NCBI GenBank assembly: GCA_910589305.1
Contig: CAJUTV010000001.1
Location: 123,149 to 187,148, forward strand
Direction: 5' to 3'
DNA: 64,000 bases
DNA from: an uncultured Lachnospira sp.
Lineage (GTDB): Bacteria; Bacillota; Clostridia; Lachnospirales; Lachnospiraceae
The position numbers and the translations under genes were made by a program. The notes under the pieces were generated by a model. It was not told the origin of the DNA. It ran no database searches and was given only the letters and a program-made list of their open reading frames with translations. Shown here piece by piece: positions 55,815-64,000 of this stretch (its first letter is position 1; each line of letters starts with the position of its first letter).

Positions 55815-56840
55815 TTAATTATTAATCAACTTATCCTTCTCATCATTCCAGCTATAAAGCTTTCTGATTTCCTCGCCAACCTTTTCTGATGAATGTTCAG
55901 AAGCAAGTTTTCTCATCGCCTTAAAGTGAACTTGTCCGCCTGCATCCGACATATCTAAAAGGAACTCTTTAGCAAATGAACCATCTTGAATGTCTGAAAG
56001 AATCTTTTTCATCGTCTTTTTGGTTTCTTCTGTGATAAGCTTTGGTCCTGTTATGTAATCGCCATATTCAGCTGTATTTGAGATAGAATATCTCATGCCG
56101 GCAAAACCTGATTGATAAATCAAATCTACAATCAGCTTCATCTCATGGATACACTCAAAGTACGCATTTCTTGGGTCATAGCCTGCTTCACACAAAGTCT
56201 CAAATCCAGCCTGCATAAGTGCGCATACACCGCCACAAAGAACTGCCTGCTCACCAAAAAGGTCGGTCTCAGTCTCTGTTCTAAATGTTGTCTCAAGAAC
56301 ACCTGCTCTTGCTCCGCCAATTCCTAATGCGTAAGCTAACGCCATATCCAATGCTTTGCCTGTCTCGTCCTGCTCTACAGCTACAAGACATGGAACACCT
56401 TTGCCTTCCTGATATTCGCTTCTTACTGTATGTCCAGGTCCTTTTGGTGCAATCATTGTAACATCAACACCTTTTGGAGCCTTGATAAGTCCAAAATGAA
56501 CATTGAAACCATGTGCAAACATAAGCATATTGCCTGCCTCAAGGTTTGGTTCAATATCTTCTTTATACAACTTGGCTTGTTTTTCATCATTGATAAGAAT
56601 CATAATAATATCAGCTCTCTTTGCAGCCTCAGCAGCAGTAAATACTTCAAATCCTTGCTCCTGCGCTCTGTTCCATGATTTTGAGCCTTCATAAAGACCG
56701 ATAATCACATGACAGCCTGAATCCTTAAGGTTTAATGCGTGTGCATGTCCCTGACTGCCATAACCAATAATGGCAATGGTCTTACCATCTAATAAAGACA
56801 AATTACAATCCTGCTGATAATAAATCTTAGCTTCTGCCAT
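55815..56840 (-). CDS. ilvC: ketol-acid reductoisomerase
   Basis: 341 residues, class I KARI. It converts acetolactate (or acetohydroxybutyrate) to the dihydroxy acid in valine, leucine and isoleucine synthesis. NADPH motif IAIIGYGSQGHAHALNL is at about 23-39; MIAPKGPGHTVRSEY and the magnesium-binding ETDLFGEQAVLCGG and YFECIHEMKLIVDLIY follow. It follows ilvN by 64 bases. Confidence 0.97.
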   Translation of the reverse strand: MAEAKIYYQQDCNLSLLDGKTIAIIGYGSQGHAHALNLKDSGCHVIIGLYEGSKSWNRAQEQGFEVFTAAEAAKRADIIMILINDEKQAKLYKEDIEPNLEAGNMLMFAHGFNVHFGLIKAPKGVDVTMIAPKGPGHTVRSEYQEGKGVPCLVAVEQDETGKALDMALAYALGIGGARAGVLETTFRTETETDLFGEQAVLCGGVCALMQAGFETLCEAGYDPRNAYFECIHEMKLIVDLIYQSGFAGMRYSISNTAEYGDYITGPKLITEETKKTMKKILSDIQDGSFAKEFLLDMSDAGGQVHFKAMRKLASEHSSEKVGEEIRKLYSWNDEKDKLINN

Positions 56841-56904
56841 TTTTTTATACCTCCAAATAGTAATATAATAATTTTTGGGCTATTCTTATCAAAACAGCCT
56901 ATTT

Positions 56905-57396
56905 TTATTTTAAACTTGCAGCGCCCCTTGCAAGACCTGTTATACCAGTTCTTGCCAGCTCTGTAATTTTAAAACTGCTCAATAAATCAATAAATGCGTT
57001 TAATTTGCTCTGCGCACCTGTAAGCTCAACAATAATGGATTCCATCGCAACATCGACAATGTTTGCTCGAAATACATTGCTAAGTGTTATTACTTCCTGT
57101 CTTCGCAACGCATCACATTCAATCTTTACAAGAACAAGCTCCCTGCATACAGAAGCTTCTGCTGGAAGTTCTATAATCTCTTTTACATCAATCAGCTTAG
57201 ATACCTGTTTTTCAATCTGCTCTAAGACGTCATCATCACCTGTAACGGTAACGGTCATTCTTGATAGTTTAGGGTCTGTTGTCTCTCCTACAGTCAAACT
57301 ATCAATATTGTATCCTCTTCTGGAAAATAATCCTGCTACCCTGCTAAGCACACCAGCTGAGTTTTCAACCAACATAGAAAAAACGGCATGTCTCAT
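56905..57396 (-). CDS. ilvN: acetolactate synthase small subunit
   Basis: 163 residues. The start MRHAVFSMLVENSAGVLSRV at ATG 57396 has GGAGGGATAAT before it. The N-terminal ACT domain (FSRRGYNIDSLTVGETTD) and C-terminal ALS domain match the regulatory subunit that confers valine feedback. The catalytic ilvB is not nearby. The leader carries two hairpins (57424-57484). Confidence 0.95.
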   Translation of the reverse strand: MRHAVFSMLVENSAGVLSRVAGLFSRRGYNIDSLTVGETTDPKLSRMTVTVTGDDDVLEQIEKQVSKLIDVKEIIELPAEASVCRELVLVKIECDALRRQEVITLSNVFRANIVDVAMESIIVELTGAQSKLNAFIDLLSSFKITELARTGITGLARGAASLK

Positions 57397-57423
57397 ATTA
57401 TCCCTCCATTCTTGCTTTGCCTG

Positions 57424-57484
57424 CAAATTTAAAGAATCACTTGCTGTTCTTTAAATTTGTGTGTGAAAATTTCATTTTTCACAC
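57424..57484 (-). promoter_or_regulatory. double hairpin leader of ilvN
   Basis: Minus strand GTGTGAAAAAT...TTTTCACAC (57484-57461), then a perfect 13-bp stem CAAATTTAAAGAA/TTCTTTAAATTTG (57459-57424), then GAATGGAGGG. The same succession, GTGTGAAAAAT hairpin, CACAAAT stem, GAATGGAGG, occurs before the membrane protein at 31782-32150. Function unknown. Confidence 0.5.
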
Positions 57485-57507
57485 GACTTTCATCTAACAT
57501 ATGATGC

Positions 57508-58923
57508 TCACTGTATTGTAACAACTGTATTGCTGCTTGTCAATACGTAAATCCTACTGTCAAGGGCTTTTGCCTCTGTTTCTGAATGTGTTACTATTAT
57601 GGTTATTTTATTTTTTGTATATTCTTTAACAAATTGTACAACATGCTGCTTTGATTCCTTATCCAATCCTGTAAATGGCTCATCCATCAGACAAATATCA
57701 CATTCACAAAGCAATGCCCTCGCAATTGCCACACGTCGTTTTTGACCGCCGCTGAGCTTGTAAATGGGCATATCCATACATTCCTGCGGCAATATAGCCG
57801 TCAACAATGTTCGTATTCTTTTTTCATTTTCCTTACTGGTATCCTCTAAAACCAACATAATATTGCCAATAGCACTCATCTTGTCAATCAAGCGGTTTTC
57901 TTGAAAGACAGCGCTAATTTTGCCTGTTTTTGATATCACCCCGCTGTCAGGCGTGAGAAGCTTCATTATGATTTTAAGAAGCGTCGTCTTTCCTATACCT
58001 GATTTTCCCATAATACAATTGATTTTATCTTCTGTAAATACTGCTGAGACATTTTTTAAAACAATAGCCTCTCCATATTTTTTACATATTTTTTCTATTG
58101 ATAATCTATCTATTTTTCCTATATCAGACTTATTTGCACCCACTAATTTTCCTTGTATTTTACCTTGAAATACACTATTTTCCAAATATACTAACAAACA
58201 AAAAAATGTTTTTTCGCACAGCAGACTTACACCGACAACAACAATGCTCCAAGCAAATAATTGTTCAGTCAATAAATAAAGTTTTGCATAGTATAGCTGT
58301 TCACCAATCGAATTTTTTGCCAACCCGATAACTTCCGCTGAAACACCTGCTTTCCAGCTCATGCCTATCGCTGTCTTTAAACTGCTTCTTGTATAAGATA
58401 ACACTTGCGGCAAATAAATATATTTGATTGTCCGCACAAATCCTATTGAAAACAATTCGCCCATCTCAAGCAGTTTTTTATCGGTCTGCCTCATTCCAGC
58501 CACAACACTGCTGTATACCATAGGAAATACAACAATAAATGAAATAAGTGCAGAAACTTTAGAAGAACCAAATAAAATCAGCAGCAAAATAATAAAAGAA
58601 GCAACAGGCAGCGATTTCATCAGATGAATAAGCGGCATAAAAAATTCATGTACCATTTGATATTTGCCAGCTAGAACACCTAGTAAAACAGCTATGACAC
58701 AAGCTGTCAAAAATCCAACGGTAATATGAAAAAAGCTATTTATTAAAACAGTATAAAATACACTTGTACTAACTAACTTGCACAGTTGTATAAACACATT
58801 AACAGGACTTGCCAATATAAGCTCAAGTCCTGTTAAATCACATACAGCCTGCCATATACACAGCCACACTGCAATTATCAATATTCTTACTATCAACCAA
58901 TTCTTTTTTGATTCAATAAACAT
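57508..58923 (-). CDS. fused ABC permease-ATPase (NitT/TauT/Ssu type)
   Basis: 471 residues combining two usually separate proteins. Residues 1-255 are a BPD-type permease with about six helices and the EAA-like loop GELFSIGFVRTIKYIYLPQV. Residues 270-471 are an ATPase with Walker A GKSGIGKTTLLK, signature LSGGQKRRVAIARAL, Walker B LMDEPFTGLD and H-loop VTHSE. No substrate-binding protein is encoded nearby. The start overlaps the diguanylate cyclase gene by 11 bases. It could import a sulfonate or a similar small organic ion. Confidence 0.88.
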   Translation of the reverse strand: MFIESKKNWLIVRILIIAVWLCIWQAVCDLTGLELILASPVNVFIQLCKLVSTSVFYTVLINSFFHITVGFLTACVIAVLLGVLAGKYQMVHEFFMPLIHLMKSLPVASFIILLLILFGSSKVSALISFIVVFPMVYSSVVAGMRQTDKKLLEMGELFSIGFVRTIKYIYLPQVLSYTRSSLKTAIGMSWKAGVSAEVIGLAKNSIGEQLYYAKLYLLTEQLFAWSIVVVGVSLLCEKTFFCLLVYLENSVFQGKIQGKLVGANKSDIGKIDRLSIEKICKKYGEAIVLKNVSAVFTEDKINCIMGKSGIGKTTLLKIIMKLLTPDSGVISKTGKISAVFQENRLIDKMSAIGNIMLVLEDTSKENEKRIRTLLTAILPQECMDMPIYKLSGGQKRRVAIARALLCECDICLMDEPFTGLDKESKQHVVQFVKEYTKNKITIIVTHSETEAKALDSRIYVLTSSNTVVTIQ

Positions 58924-60703
58924 TTGCTATTATCCTTACAAACATATACATCGTACAAATATCCGTCTCGCTCCACTTTCTCTTATATTCTCCAAATGTA
59001 TCAAAGCAGATAATTCCCAGAAAAACCCCATCTTTTATTATCTTTATCTGCAAAGTTGAACATATATCTGCCTGTGAAAAAATTGCATAAGCTTTTGGGA
59101 AATCACCAGATACAGCGGATGTATTAAAAATCACATTCACTCCATGTTCATCAAATAACTTCATATACTTATCATCTTTTAAAAACGCTCCGTCAATATC
59201 TGCCCCTTTATAATGTCCAAAAATTTTATCACAATTTTTATTTTTATCAAACAGCAAAATACCATGAATATCCATCTGGTTCATAATATCCTCGAAAACA
59301 TCATCAAGAGCAGCACGTCCTTCTTGTAACAATTTATCATTAAAGCTTGCAATCATCTCCAGCTTATCTATAGGCTTCATAAAATTAGAACAAATATGAA
59401 GATTTTTAAGTTTTGTATCGCCATTTATCAAGTCCCCATGAATCTCTGGCGTATAAATAATAAAACGGTCTTTTCCCTTCTCTTTTGCAATATAAAGACA
59501 TCTATCAGCCAGCTTAAATAAGGTATCATAATCCGTTGCATTGTCTGGATAAGTAGAAATTCCAATCGATACGGTAAATGTATACTCTGGATTCTTCTTT
59601 GCAAGCTCAATTCTTAATTTACTTCGGATTGCTGTTAAGAATACACGAACCTCCTCAACACTGTTATAATCGGTCAACAGACACATAAATTCATCGCCGC
59701 CAATTCTTCCAGCAATCCCTCGCTCTCCTACAGTTCTTCTTAATTCGGATGCAAAATCTGCAATAACTTCATCACCAAAACGATGACCATATGTATCATT
59801 AACCGACTTAAAATTATCAATATCAATAATTATAAGAAACATCTTTTTTGAGTCTTTATTGGTGTTTGCATTTTGTATTGTATCATGGATATCATCCGTC
59901 ACAGCCCTCTTATTAAGCAGTCCTGTAGCAGAATCTTTATTTGCATCGTTGCCAATCATAATGCTTTTTAAATCATACCGCCCATTCATCTCCGTAATTA
60001 ATCCTGCAACCATCACTTTACCAGTTGCATTAACGATGGTCTCACCACGAAAATTAAGCGTATCCATTCTAAATCCTTTAGACATCAAAGAAGTATGTAC
60101 ATTGATACCAAACACATCAACACCATCTCGAATATTGCTGCACAATCGCCGAAACATATCAACATCGGCTGCCTCAACAAATCCAAGTCTTAAAATACGT
60201 TTTTCCCACTCATCTAAAGAATCCTTTTCAAAAACCTCGCATCGACCATTTATATACATATATATGGTAATTACACCGATACTAAATTCATACTCAAAAA
60301 ATTTATCTTGAACATAATTCATAAATGTACGATATTTTCTGATATTATCATAATATGATTTAAATTTACTATTTTGAATAACAATATCATGGAACATCAA
60401 ATTGATTTCTGTATGTTCTTTTTCACAATTTACATTAAGTTTTTGCGCAAGCATCCATCTATATGTACCATTTTTTACTTTTACTCTGATAACAATTGGA
60501 TTATTTATCTGTATATCTAAAATAAAGTTACAAAATATTTCTTTGTCATCAGAATAAATAAGAGTCAATAAAGAATTGGGTAACTCTTTACCTATCATTC
60601 CATAAAATCGTTCATCCCCCATAGTGATAGAATACTTATCATCAATAACACAACTTGCCTCAACAATGTCTTTATCTATCAAACTCGTACTAACCTGTGT
60701 CAT
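58913..60703 (-). CDS. diguanylate cyclase with PAS and GAF-like domains
   Basis: 596 residues, cytosolic. A PAS-like domain (about 10-120) and a linker lead to a GGDEF domain (about 260-420) with DSATGLLNKRA and the intact active loop RIGGDEFMCLL near residue 334; it should make cyclic di-GMP. The C-terminal region (about 450-590) looks like a GAF sensor. No I-site RxxD is obvious before the loop. It overlaps the ABC fusion gene and follows metY by 60 bases. GGGGGTATAAGT precedes ATG. Confidence 0.9.
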   Translation of the reverse strand: MTQVSTSLIDKDIVEASCVIDDKYSITMGDERFYGMIGKELPNSLLTLIYSDDKEIFCNFILDIQINNPIVIRVKVKNGTYRWMLAQKLNVNCEKEHTEINLMFHDIVIQNSKFKSYYDNIRKYRTFMNYVQDKFFEYEFSIGVITIYMYINGRCEVFEKDSLDEWEKRILRLGFVEAADVDMFRRLCSNIRDGVDVFGINVHTSLMSKGFRMDTLNFRGETIVNATGKVMVAGLITEMNGRYDLKSIMIGNDANKDSATGLLNKRAVTDDIHDTIQNANTNKDSKKMFLIIIDIDNFKSVNDTYGHRFGDEVIADFASELRRTVGERGIAGRIGGDEFMCLLTDYNSVEEVRVFLTAIRSKLRIELAKKNPEYTFTVSIGISTYPDNATDYDTLFKLADRCLYIAKEKGKDRFIIYTPEIHGDLINGDTKLKNLHICSNFMKPIDKLEMIASFNDKLLQEGRAALDDVFEDIMNQMDIHGILLFDKNKNCDKIFGHYKGADIDGAFLKDDKYMKLFDEHGVNVIFNTSAVSGDFPKAYAIFSQADICSTLQIKIIKDGVFLGIICFDTFGEYKRKWSETDICTMYMFVRIIANVY

Positions 60704-60763
60704 ACTTATACCCCCATAAGATTATTACCACTTGCACAAAATACAAATCGTAATAAACATCAT

Positions 60764-62068
60764 TTATGATTTTACTTTTGCAAAGTCTTTGACTTTTTCC
60801 ATTGCCTGTTTGATATCGGATATAATATCATTCACATTTTCTATACCCACAGATAAGCGAATCAAATCAGGCTGCACACCTGCCTCAACAAGCTGCTCGT
60901 CAGACATCTGTCTATGTGTATGACTTGCTGGATGCAAAACACACGTTCTAGCATCTGCAACATGTGTAACGATTGATATCATTTTTAAATTATCCATAAA
61001 TGCAACTGCCGTATTTCTATCCCCTTTTAATCCAAACGAAATAACCCCACATGTTCCATTTGGCATATACTTTTGTTGCAATTGATGGTATTTATTGTTA
61101 GGCAAATCGGCATAATTCACCCATGCGACATGCTCATTGCTCTCTAAAAATTGTGCTACTTTCAACGCATTTTCACAGTGTCTTGGCACTCTTAAATGCA
61201 GCGTTTCAAGACCAATATTGATAAGAAATGCGTTCATTGGTGACTGCACAGAACCCAAATCCCTCATAAGCTGTGCTGTAGCCTTTTGTATATAAGCCAT
61301 CTTTCCAAATTTATCTGTATAGACAACACCATGATAAGATTCGTCAGGCGTTGTCAATCCAGGAAACTTATCAGCATACTTTGTCCAGTCAAAATTGCCG
61401 CTGTCCACAATGCAGCCGCCAACAGTCATGGCGTGTCCGTCCATATATTTTGTCGTTGCATGTGTAACAATATCCACACCAAACTCAAAAGGACGACAGT
61501 TAATTGGTGTTGCAAATGTATTGTCAACAATAAATGGAACTCCATTTTCATGCGCTATATCTGCAAATTTTTCAATATCCAACACAACTAATGCTGGATT
61601 GGCAATCGTCTCTCCAAATATACATTTTGTATTCGGTCTAAAAGCAGCTTGTATCTCCTCTTTGGTGGCATCAGGCTCAACAAATGTCACATCGATGCCA
61701 AGTTTTTTCATCGTCACGCCAAATAAATTAAATGTACCGCCATAAATTGCCGATGTACTGATAAAATGGTCTCCTGCTTCACATATATTAAAAACTGCAT
61801 AAAAGTTTGCTGACTGACCAGACCCTGTAAGCATAGCGGCATATCCGCCTTCCAAATCGCATATTTTTTTAGCTACCCAATCGTTTGTTGGATTTGCCAA
61901 TCTGGAATAGAAATATCCCTCTTTTTCAAGGTCAAACAATGCACCCATCTCATCACTAGAACCATACTTAAATGTTGTGCTTTGAACAATAGGCATTATT
62001 CTTGGCTCACCATTTTTTGGCTCCCAACCGCTTTGAATACATTTTGTCTCGATTTCATAATTACTCAT
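60764..62068 (-). CDS. metY: O-acetylhomoserine sulfhydrylase
   Basis: 434 residues of the Cys/Met metabolism PLP family. TGSGQSANFYAVFNI is the cofactor phosphate site, VDNTFATPINCRPFEFGVDI and the PLP-lysine motif THATTKYMDGH follow, and HPASHTHRQMS is typical of MetY. It makes homocysteine (or methionine) from O-acetylhomoserine and sulfide or a thiol. AAAGGAG lies 12 bases before ATG. It may also act in cysteine synthesis; sequence alone cannot tell. Confidence 0.92.
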   Translation of the reverse strand: MSNYEIETKCIQSGWEPKNGEPRIMPIVQSTTFKYGSSDEMGALFDLEKEGYFYSRLANPTNDWVAKKICDLEGGYAAMLTGSGQSANFYAVFNICEAGDHFISTSAIYGGTFNLFGVTMKKLGIDVTFVEPDATKEEIQAAFRPNTKCIFGETIANPALVVLDIEKFADIAHENGVPFIVDNTFATPINCRPFEFGVDIVTHATTKYMDGHAMTVGGCIVDSGNFDWTKYADKFPGLTTPDESYHGVVYTDKFGKMAYIQKATAQLMRDLGSVQSPMNAFLINIGLETLHLRVPRHCENALKVAQFLESNEHVAWVNYADLPNNKYHQLQQKYMPNGTCGVISFGLKGDRNTAVAFMDNLKMISIVTHVADARTCVLHPASHTHRQMSDEQLVEAGVQPDLIRLSVGIENVNDIISDIKQAMEKVKDFAKVKS

Positions 62069-62102
62069 TTTTTAATAAGCTCCTTTCTTAGTCCGCAAAT
62101 TT

Positions 62103-63002
62103 TTACTCTTCCTCTTGTGTATTCTCATCTATCCCTATATAAGTCATAGAAACCTTTGTAATCATTCTATTATTTACTTCAATTACTTTAAAGTTATATC
62201 CTTTATAAACACATTGAAAATCCTCATTTTCCTGAGGGATTCTTCCCATCTTATCAATAAGGAATCCATTGATGGTATCTATATTTTCACATCCAAATTG
62301 AATATCAAACATATCCTCAATATCTTCTAATAACATCGTTCCTTTAAGAATATAGGAATCGTCTGGCTGTTTTACAATCAATATCTCCTCATCATCATAT
62401 TCATCAAGAATATCTCCCACAATCTCCTCAAGAATATCCTCCATTGTAACAATTCCTGACGTTTGTCCATACTCATCAACAACAAGTGCCATATGTATTT
62501 TTTTTGATTGCATCTCCTTAAACAATACGCTTAATTTTCTTGTCTCTGGAATAAAACAGGCATCAAACAAAACTTGATTGCGCATATCTGCTAACGTCTT
62601 ATTTAAATTTCTTTTATTATCGTCAACATATACTTTAATCAAGTCTCTTAAATGTAATATTCCTAATATATTATCTATATTGCCATCATATACTGGATAT
62701 CTTGTATGATTTTCATTCATAATAAATTCAAAAGCTTCTTTTATTGTTGTATTGCAATCCAATGCAATAATGCCTTTTCTATGTATCATAACATCGGAGG
62801 CTTGTTTATCTCCAAACTCAAAAATATTATTAATCATCTCAGCTTCGTTCTTTGCAAGAACACCCTGTTCATGTCCTTCGTTGACCATATCTATAATTTC
62901 TTCTTCTGTCACATCTTCCTCTTTTCTTACCTTCCTAGAAAGATTCTTAAAAAAAGCTGACATTCTACTTTCTGTTTTCCTCGCGGGGTGACCATCGTTC
63001 AT
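62103..63002 (-). CDS. CorC/HlyC-type CBS protein without membrane domain
   Basis: 299 residues. Start MNDGHPARK at ATG 63002 follows GAGGATAGTT. Two CBS domains (about 60-190, VMIHRKGIIALD and VVDEYGQTSGIVTMEDILEEIVGDI) and a C-terminal CorC/HlyC domain (about 205-290) are present. The DUF21 membrane domain of the relative at 32392-33648 is missing, so it is soluble like CorC of gamma-proteobacteria. Relatives act in magnesium or cobalt handling. It has its own promoter and structured leader. Confidence 0.88.
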   Translation of the reverse strand: MNDGHPARKTESRMSAFFKNLSRKVRKEEDVTEEEIIDMVNEGHEQGVLAKNEAEMINNIFEFGDKQASDVMIHRKGIIALDCNTTIKEAFEFIMNENHTRYPVYDGNIDNILGILHLRDLIKVYVDDNKRNLNKTLADMRNQVLFDACFIPETRKLSVLFKEMQSKKIHMALVVDEYGQTSGIVTMEDILEEIVGDILDEYDDEEILIVKQPDDSYILKGTMLLEDIEDMFDIQFGCENIDTINGFLIDKMGRIPQENEDFQCVYKGYNFKVIEVNNRMITKVSMTYIGIDENTQEEE

Positions 63003-63083
63003 AACTATCCTCATTTCTGCGCTATTTAACGCTCTTTACTATAAAATTATTGTTCTTTTACATTATTTATAACTTTTTATGTA

Positions 63084-63130
63084 GGCAAGTGCCAAAGCCG
63101 GCGCTAAAACTTTGACTTTGGTACATTGCC
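63084..63130 (-). promoter_or_regulatory. imperfect hairpin in the leader of the CorC-type gene
   Basis: Minus strand GGCAATGTACCAAAG and CTTTGGCACTTGCC form a stem of about 14 pairs with a GC-rich tip (AGCGCCGGC). There is no T run on this strand. It lies within a 195-base leader between the promoter at 63204-63233 and ATG 63002. Confidence 0.45.
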
Positions 63131-63203
63131 TTTAAGTATTTAAACAAATTTTTATTTTATAAATTGATTTACTTTGCAAATATTGTAATTTTTCTCTGTG
63201 ACT

Positions 63204-63233
63204 ATTGTACCATATATTAATATTTATCGTCAA
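63204..63233 (-). promoter_or_regulatory. promoter of the CorC-type gene
   Basis: Minus strand TTGACG (63233-63228), 18 bases, TACAAT (63209-63204) with an upstream TGG giving an extended -10. It begins just after the mazF stop. Confidence 0.65.
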
Positions 63234-63236
63234 ATC

Positions 63237-63584
63237 CTATTTCCCCATCTCTAAGCTTACTAACAAAGCATGGTTGACCTCGTCAATGATTTCATTATCG
63301 AGATGACAAACTTTATCTTTTAATCTTGTTTTGTCAATTGTGCGAAGCTGCTCTAAAAGAATAACCGAATCTTTTACTAGGTCATACCGCATGGAATCAA
63401 TTTCCACATGCGTTGGAAGCTTTGCCTTTGTCATTTTACTGGTAATCGCAGCACATATAACAGTTGGACTATGTTTATTTCCTGTATCGTTCTGTATAAT
63501 AAGTACTGGTCTTATTCCACCTTGTTCGGAACCAACAACGGGTCTTAAGTCTGCATAAAATATATCTCCACGTTTTACTACCAC
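63237..63584 (-). CDS. mazF: MazF/NdoA-type endoribonuclease toxin
   Basis: 115 residues. The GTG start at 63584 (VVKRGDIFYADLRPV) is preferred, with GAGGGA about ten bases upstream; a GTG three codons earlier touches that site. Core motifs are GSEQGGIRPVLIIQNDTGN, AAITSKMTKAKLPTHVEI and DSVILLEQLRTIDKTRL. Relatives cut mRNA at short sites. It follows alr directly, as in many Firmicutes, but no mazE/ndoAI antitoxin gene lies between. Confidence 0.93.
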   Translation of the reverse strand: MVVKRGDIFYADLRPVVGSEQGGIRPVLIIQNDTGNKHSPTVICAAITSKMTKAKLPTHVEIDSMRYDLVKDSVILLEQLRTIDKTRLKDKVCHLDNEIIDEVNHALLVSLEMGK

Positions 63585-63658
63585 ACCAATCACACTCCCT
63601 CAAAAATCGCTCTTGTGATTTTAGTATTTCCAGACTGTCGGCGTGTATTCAAATAAAT

Positions 63659-64000
63659 TTATTTTAAGTTAAAACCATCCCATTTTTCATGGAAATAGTC
63701 ATGACTACCTATATATTTTTCATTCATATAATAATTTCTTGGAATCCTTTTATTTAAATCGCATACAAATTCATAGTTAAATGTTCCTGCAAGTTTTGCA
63801 ATCTCCTCAATGGTGATAGCCTCATTTCCATCTTTACCTATTAATGTCACAATATCATTGCGTTTTACATGCTCAATTTCGGTGACATCCACCATCAATT
63901 GGTCCATACACACTCTGCCAACAATAGGTGCTTTTTTTCCATGTATCAAAACATAACCTTTTGACGATAAACTTCTTGGATAGCCATCGCCATAACCCAC
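63659..64000 (-). CDS. alr: alanine racemase, 3' part
   Basis: 113 visible residues; the 5' part lies beyond the window edge. VGYGDGYPRSLSSKGYVLI, APIVGRVCMDQLMVDVT and the C-terminal RIPRNY are the C-terminal domain signatures of PLP-dependent alanine racemase, which makes D-Ala for peptidoglycan. It is followed after 74 bases by mazF. Confidence 0.95.
   Translation of the reverse strand: MGYGDGYPRSLSSKGYVLIHGKKAPIVGRVCMDQLMVDVTEIEHVKRNDIVTLIGKDGNEAITIEEIAKLAGTFNYEFVCDLNKRIPRNYYMNEKYIGSHDYFHEKWDGFNLK

Overview
The window is a low-GC Gram-positive chromosome segment. I infer a clostridial Firmicute, most likely Lachnospiraceae. The reasons are the HrcA/CIRCE heat-shock operon, the single-chain glycyl-tRNA synthetase, the dgt-dnaG-rpoD-trmK cluster, alr next to mazF, very AT-rich intergenic DNA with clear SigA promoters, strong AGGAGG-type ribosome sites and a CCA-less tRNA-Pro. 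Nearly all genes lie on the minus strand, so operons read from high to low coordinates. Only a CorC-type membrane protein (32392-33648), a PIG-L deacetylase (49116-50549), an AraC regulator (54704-55624) and a probable antisense RNA (24501-24613) run forward. No prophage, CRISPR array or intact insertion sequence is visible.

Region by region: 1-1095 holds a PIN-type toxin-antitoxin pair beside a dacF-like carboxypeptidase gene cut off after its second catalytic motif. 1170-9433 holds glyS with a zinc-ribbon membrane protein, then recO, era and an M16C metalloprotease. 9446-14760 is the hrcA-grpE-dnaK-dnaJ operon under a CIRCE operator. 14811-19006 is the dTDP-L-rhamnose pathway (rfbA, rfbB, rfbD, rfbC) with an unannotated 57-residue ORF between rfbD and rfbC and hairpin repeats in front of rfbA and rfbC. 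19094-24381 holds a MerR-methyltransferase fusion, tRNA-Pro(CGG), UDP-galactopyranose mutase, an arginase-fold protein and thrC. 24466-24816 is a compact type I toxin-antitoxin locus. 25050-32150 is the nucleoside kinase, trmK, rpoD, dnaG, dgt cluster and a small membrane protein.

33934-41250 is the most distinctive region. One promoter precedes a 62-residue pilin-like peptide, a TadA-type ATPase, a fused TadB/TadC-like membrane protein, two more tiny membrane peptides, two TadE-like proteins and a 1006-residue secreted protein with ricin-like, fibro-slime and InlB-type repeats. It looks like a stripped-down Tad-like pilus or secretion system with its own adhesin. Inside it, three sequence arms could form mutually exclusive hairpins around the start codon of one peptide.

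The right part is biosynthetic and housekeeping. It has leuC-leuD translationally coupled to a glycosyltransferase; an S66 LD-carboxypeptidase behind a structured leader; mecA with a two-gene SufC/SufB iron-sulfur pair; a pair of ABC half-transporters divergent from an AraC regulator; ilvN-ilvC; a permease-ATPase fusion overlapping a diguanylate cyclase; metY; a second CorC-type protein; mazF; and the 3' part of alr, cut by the window end.
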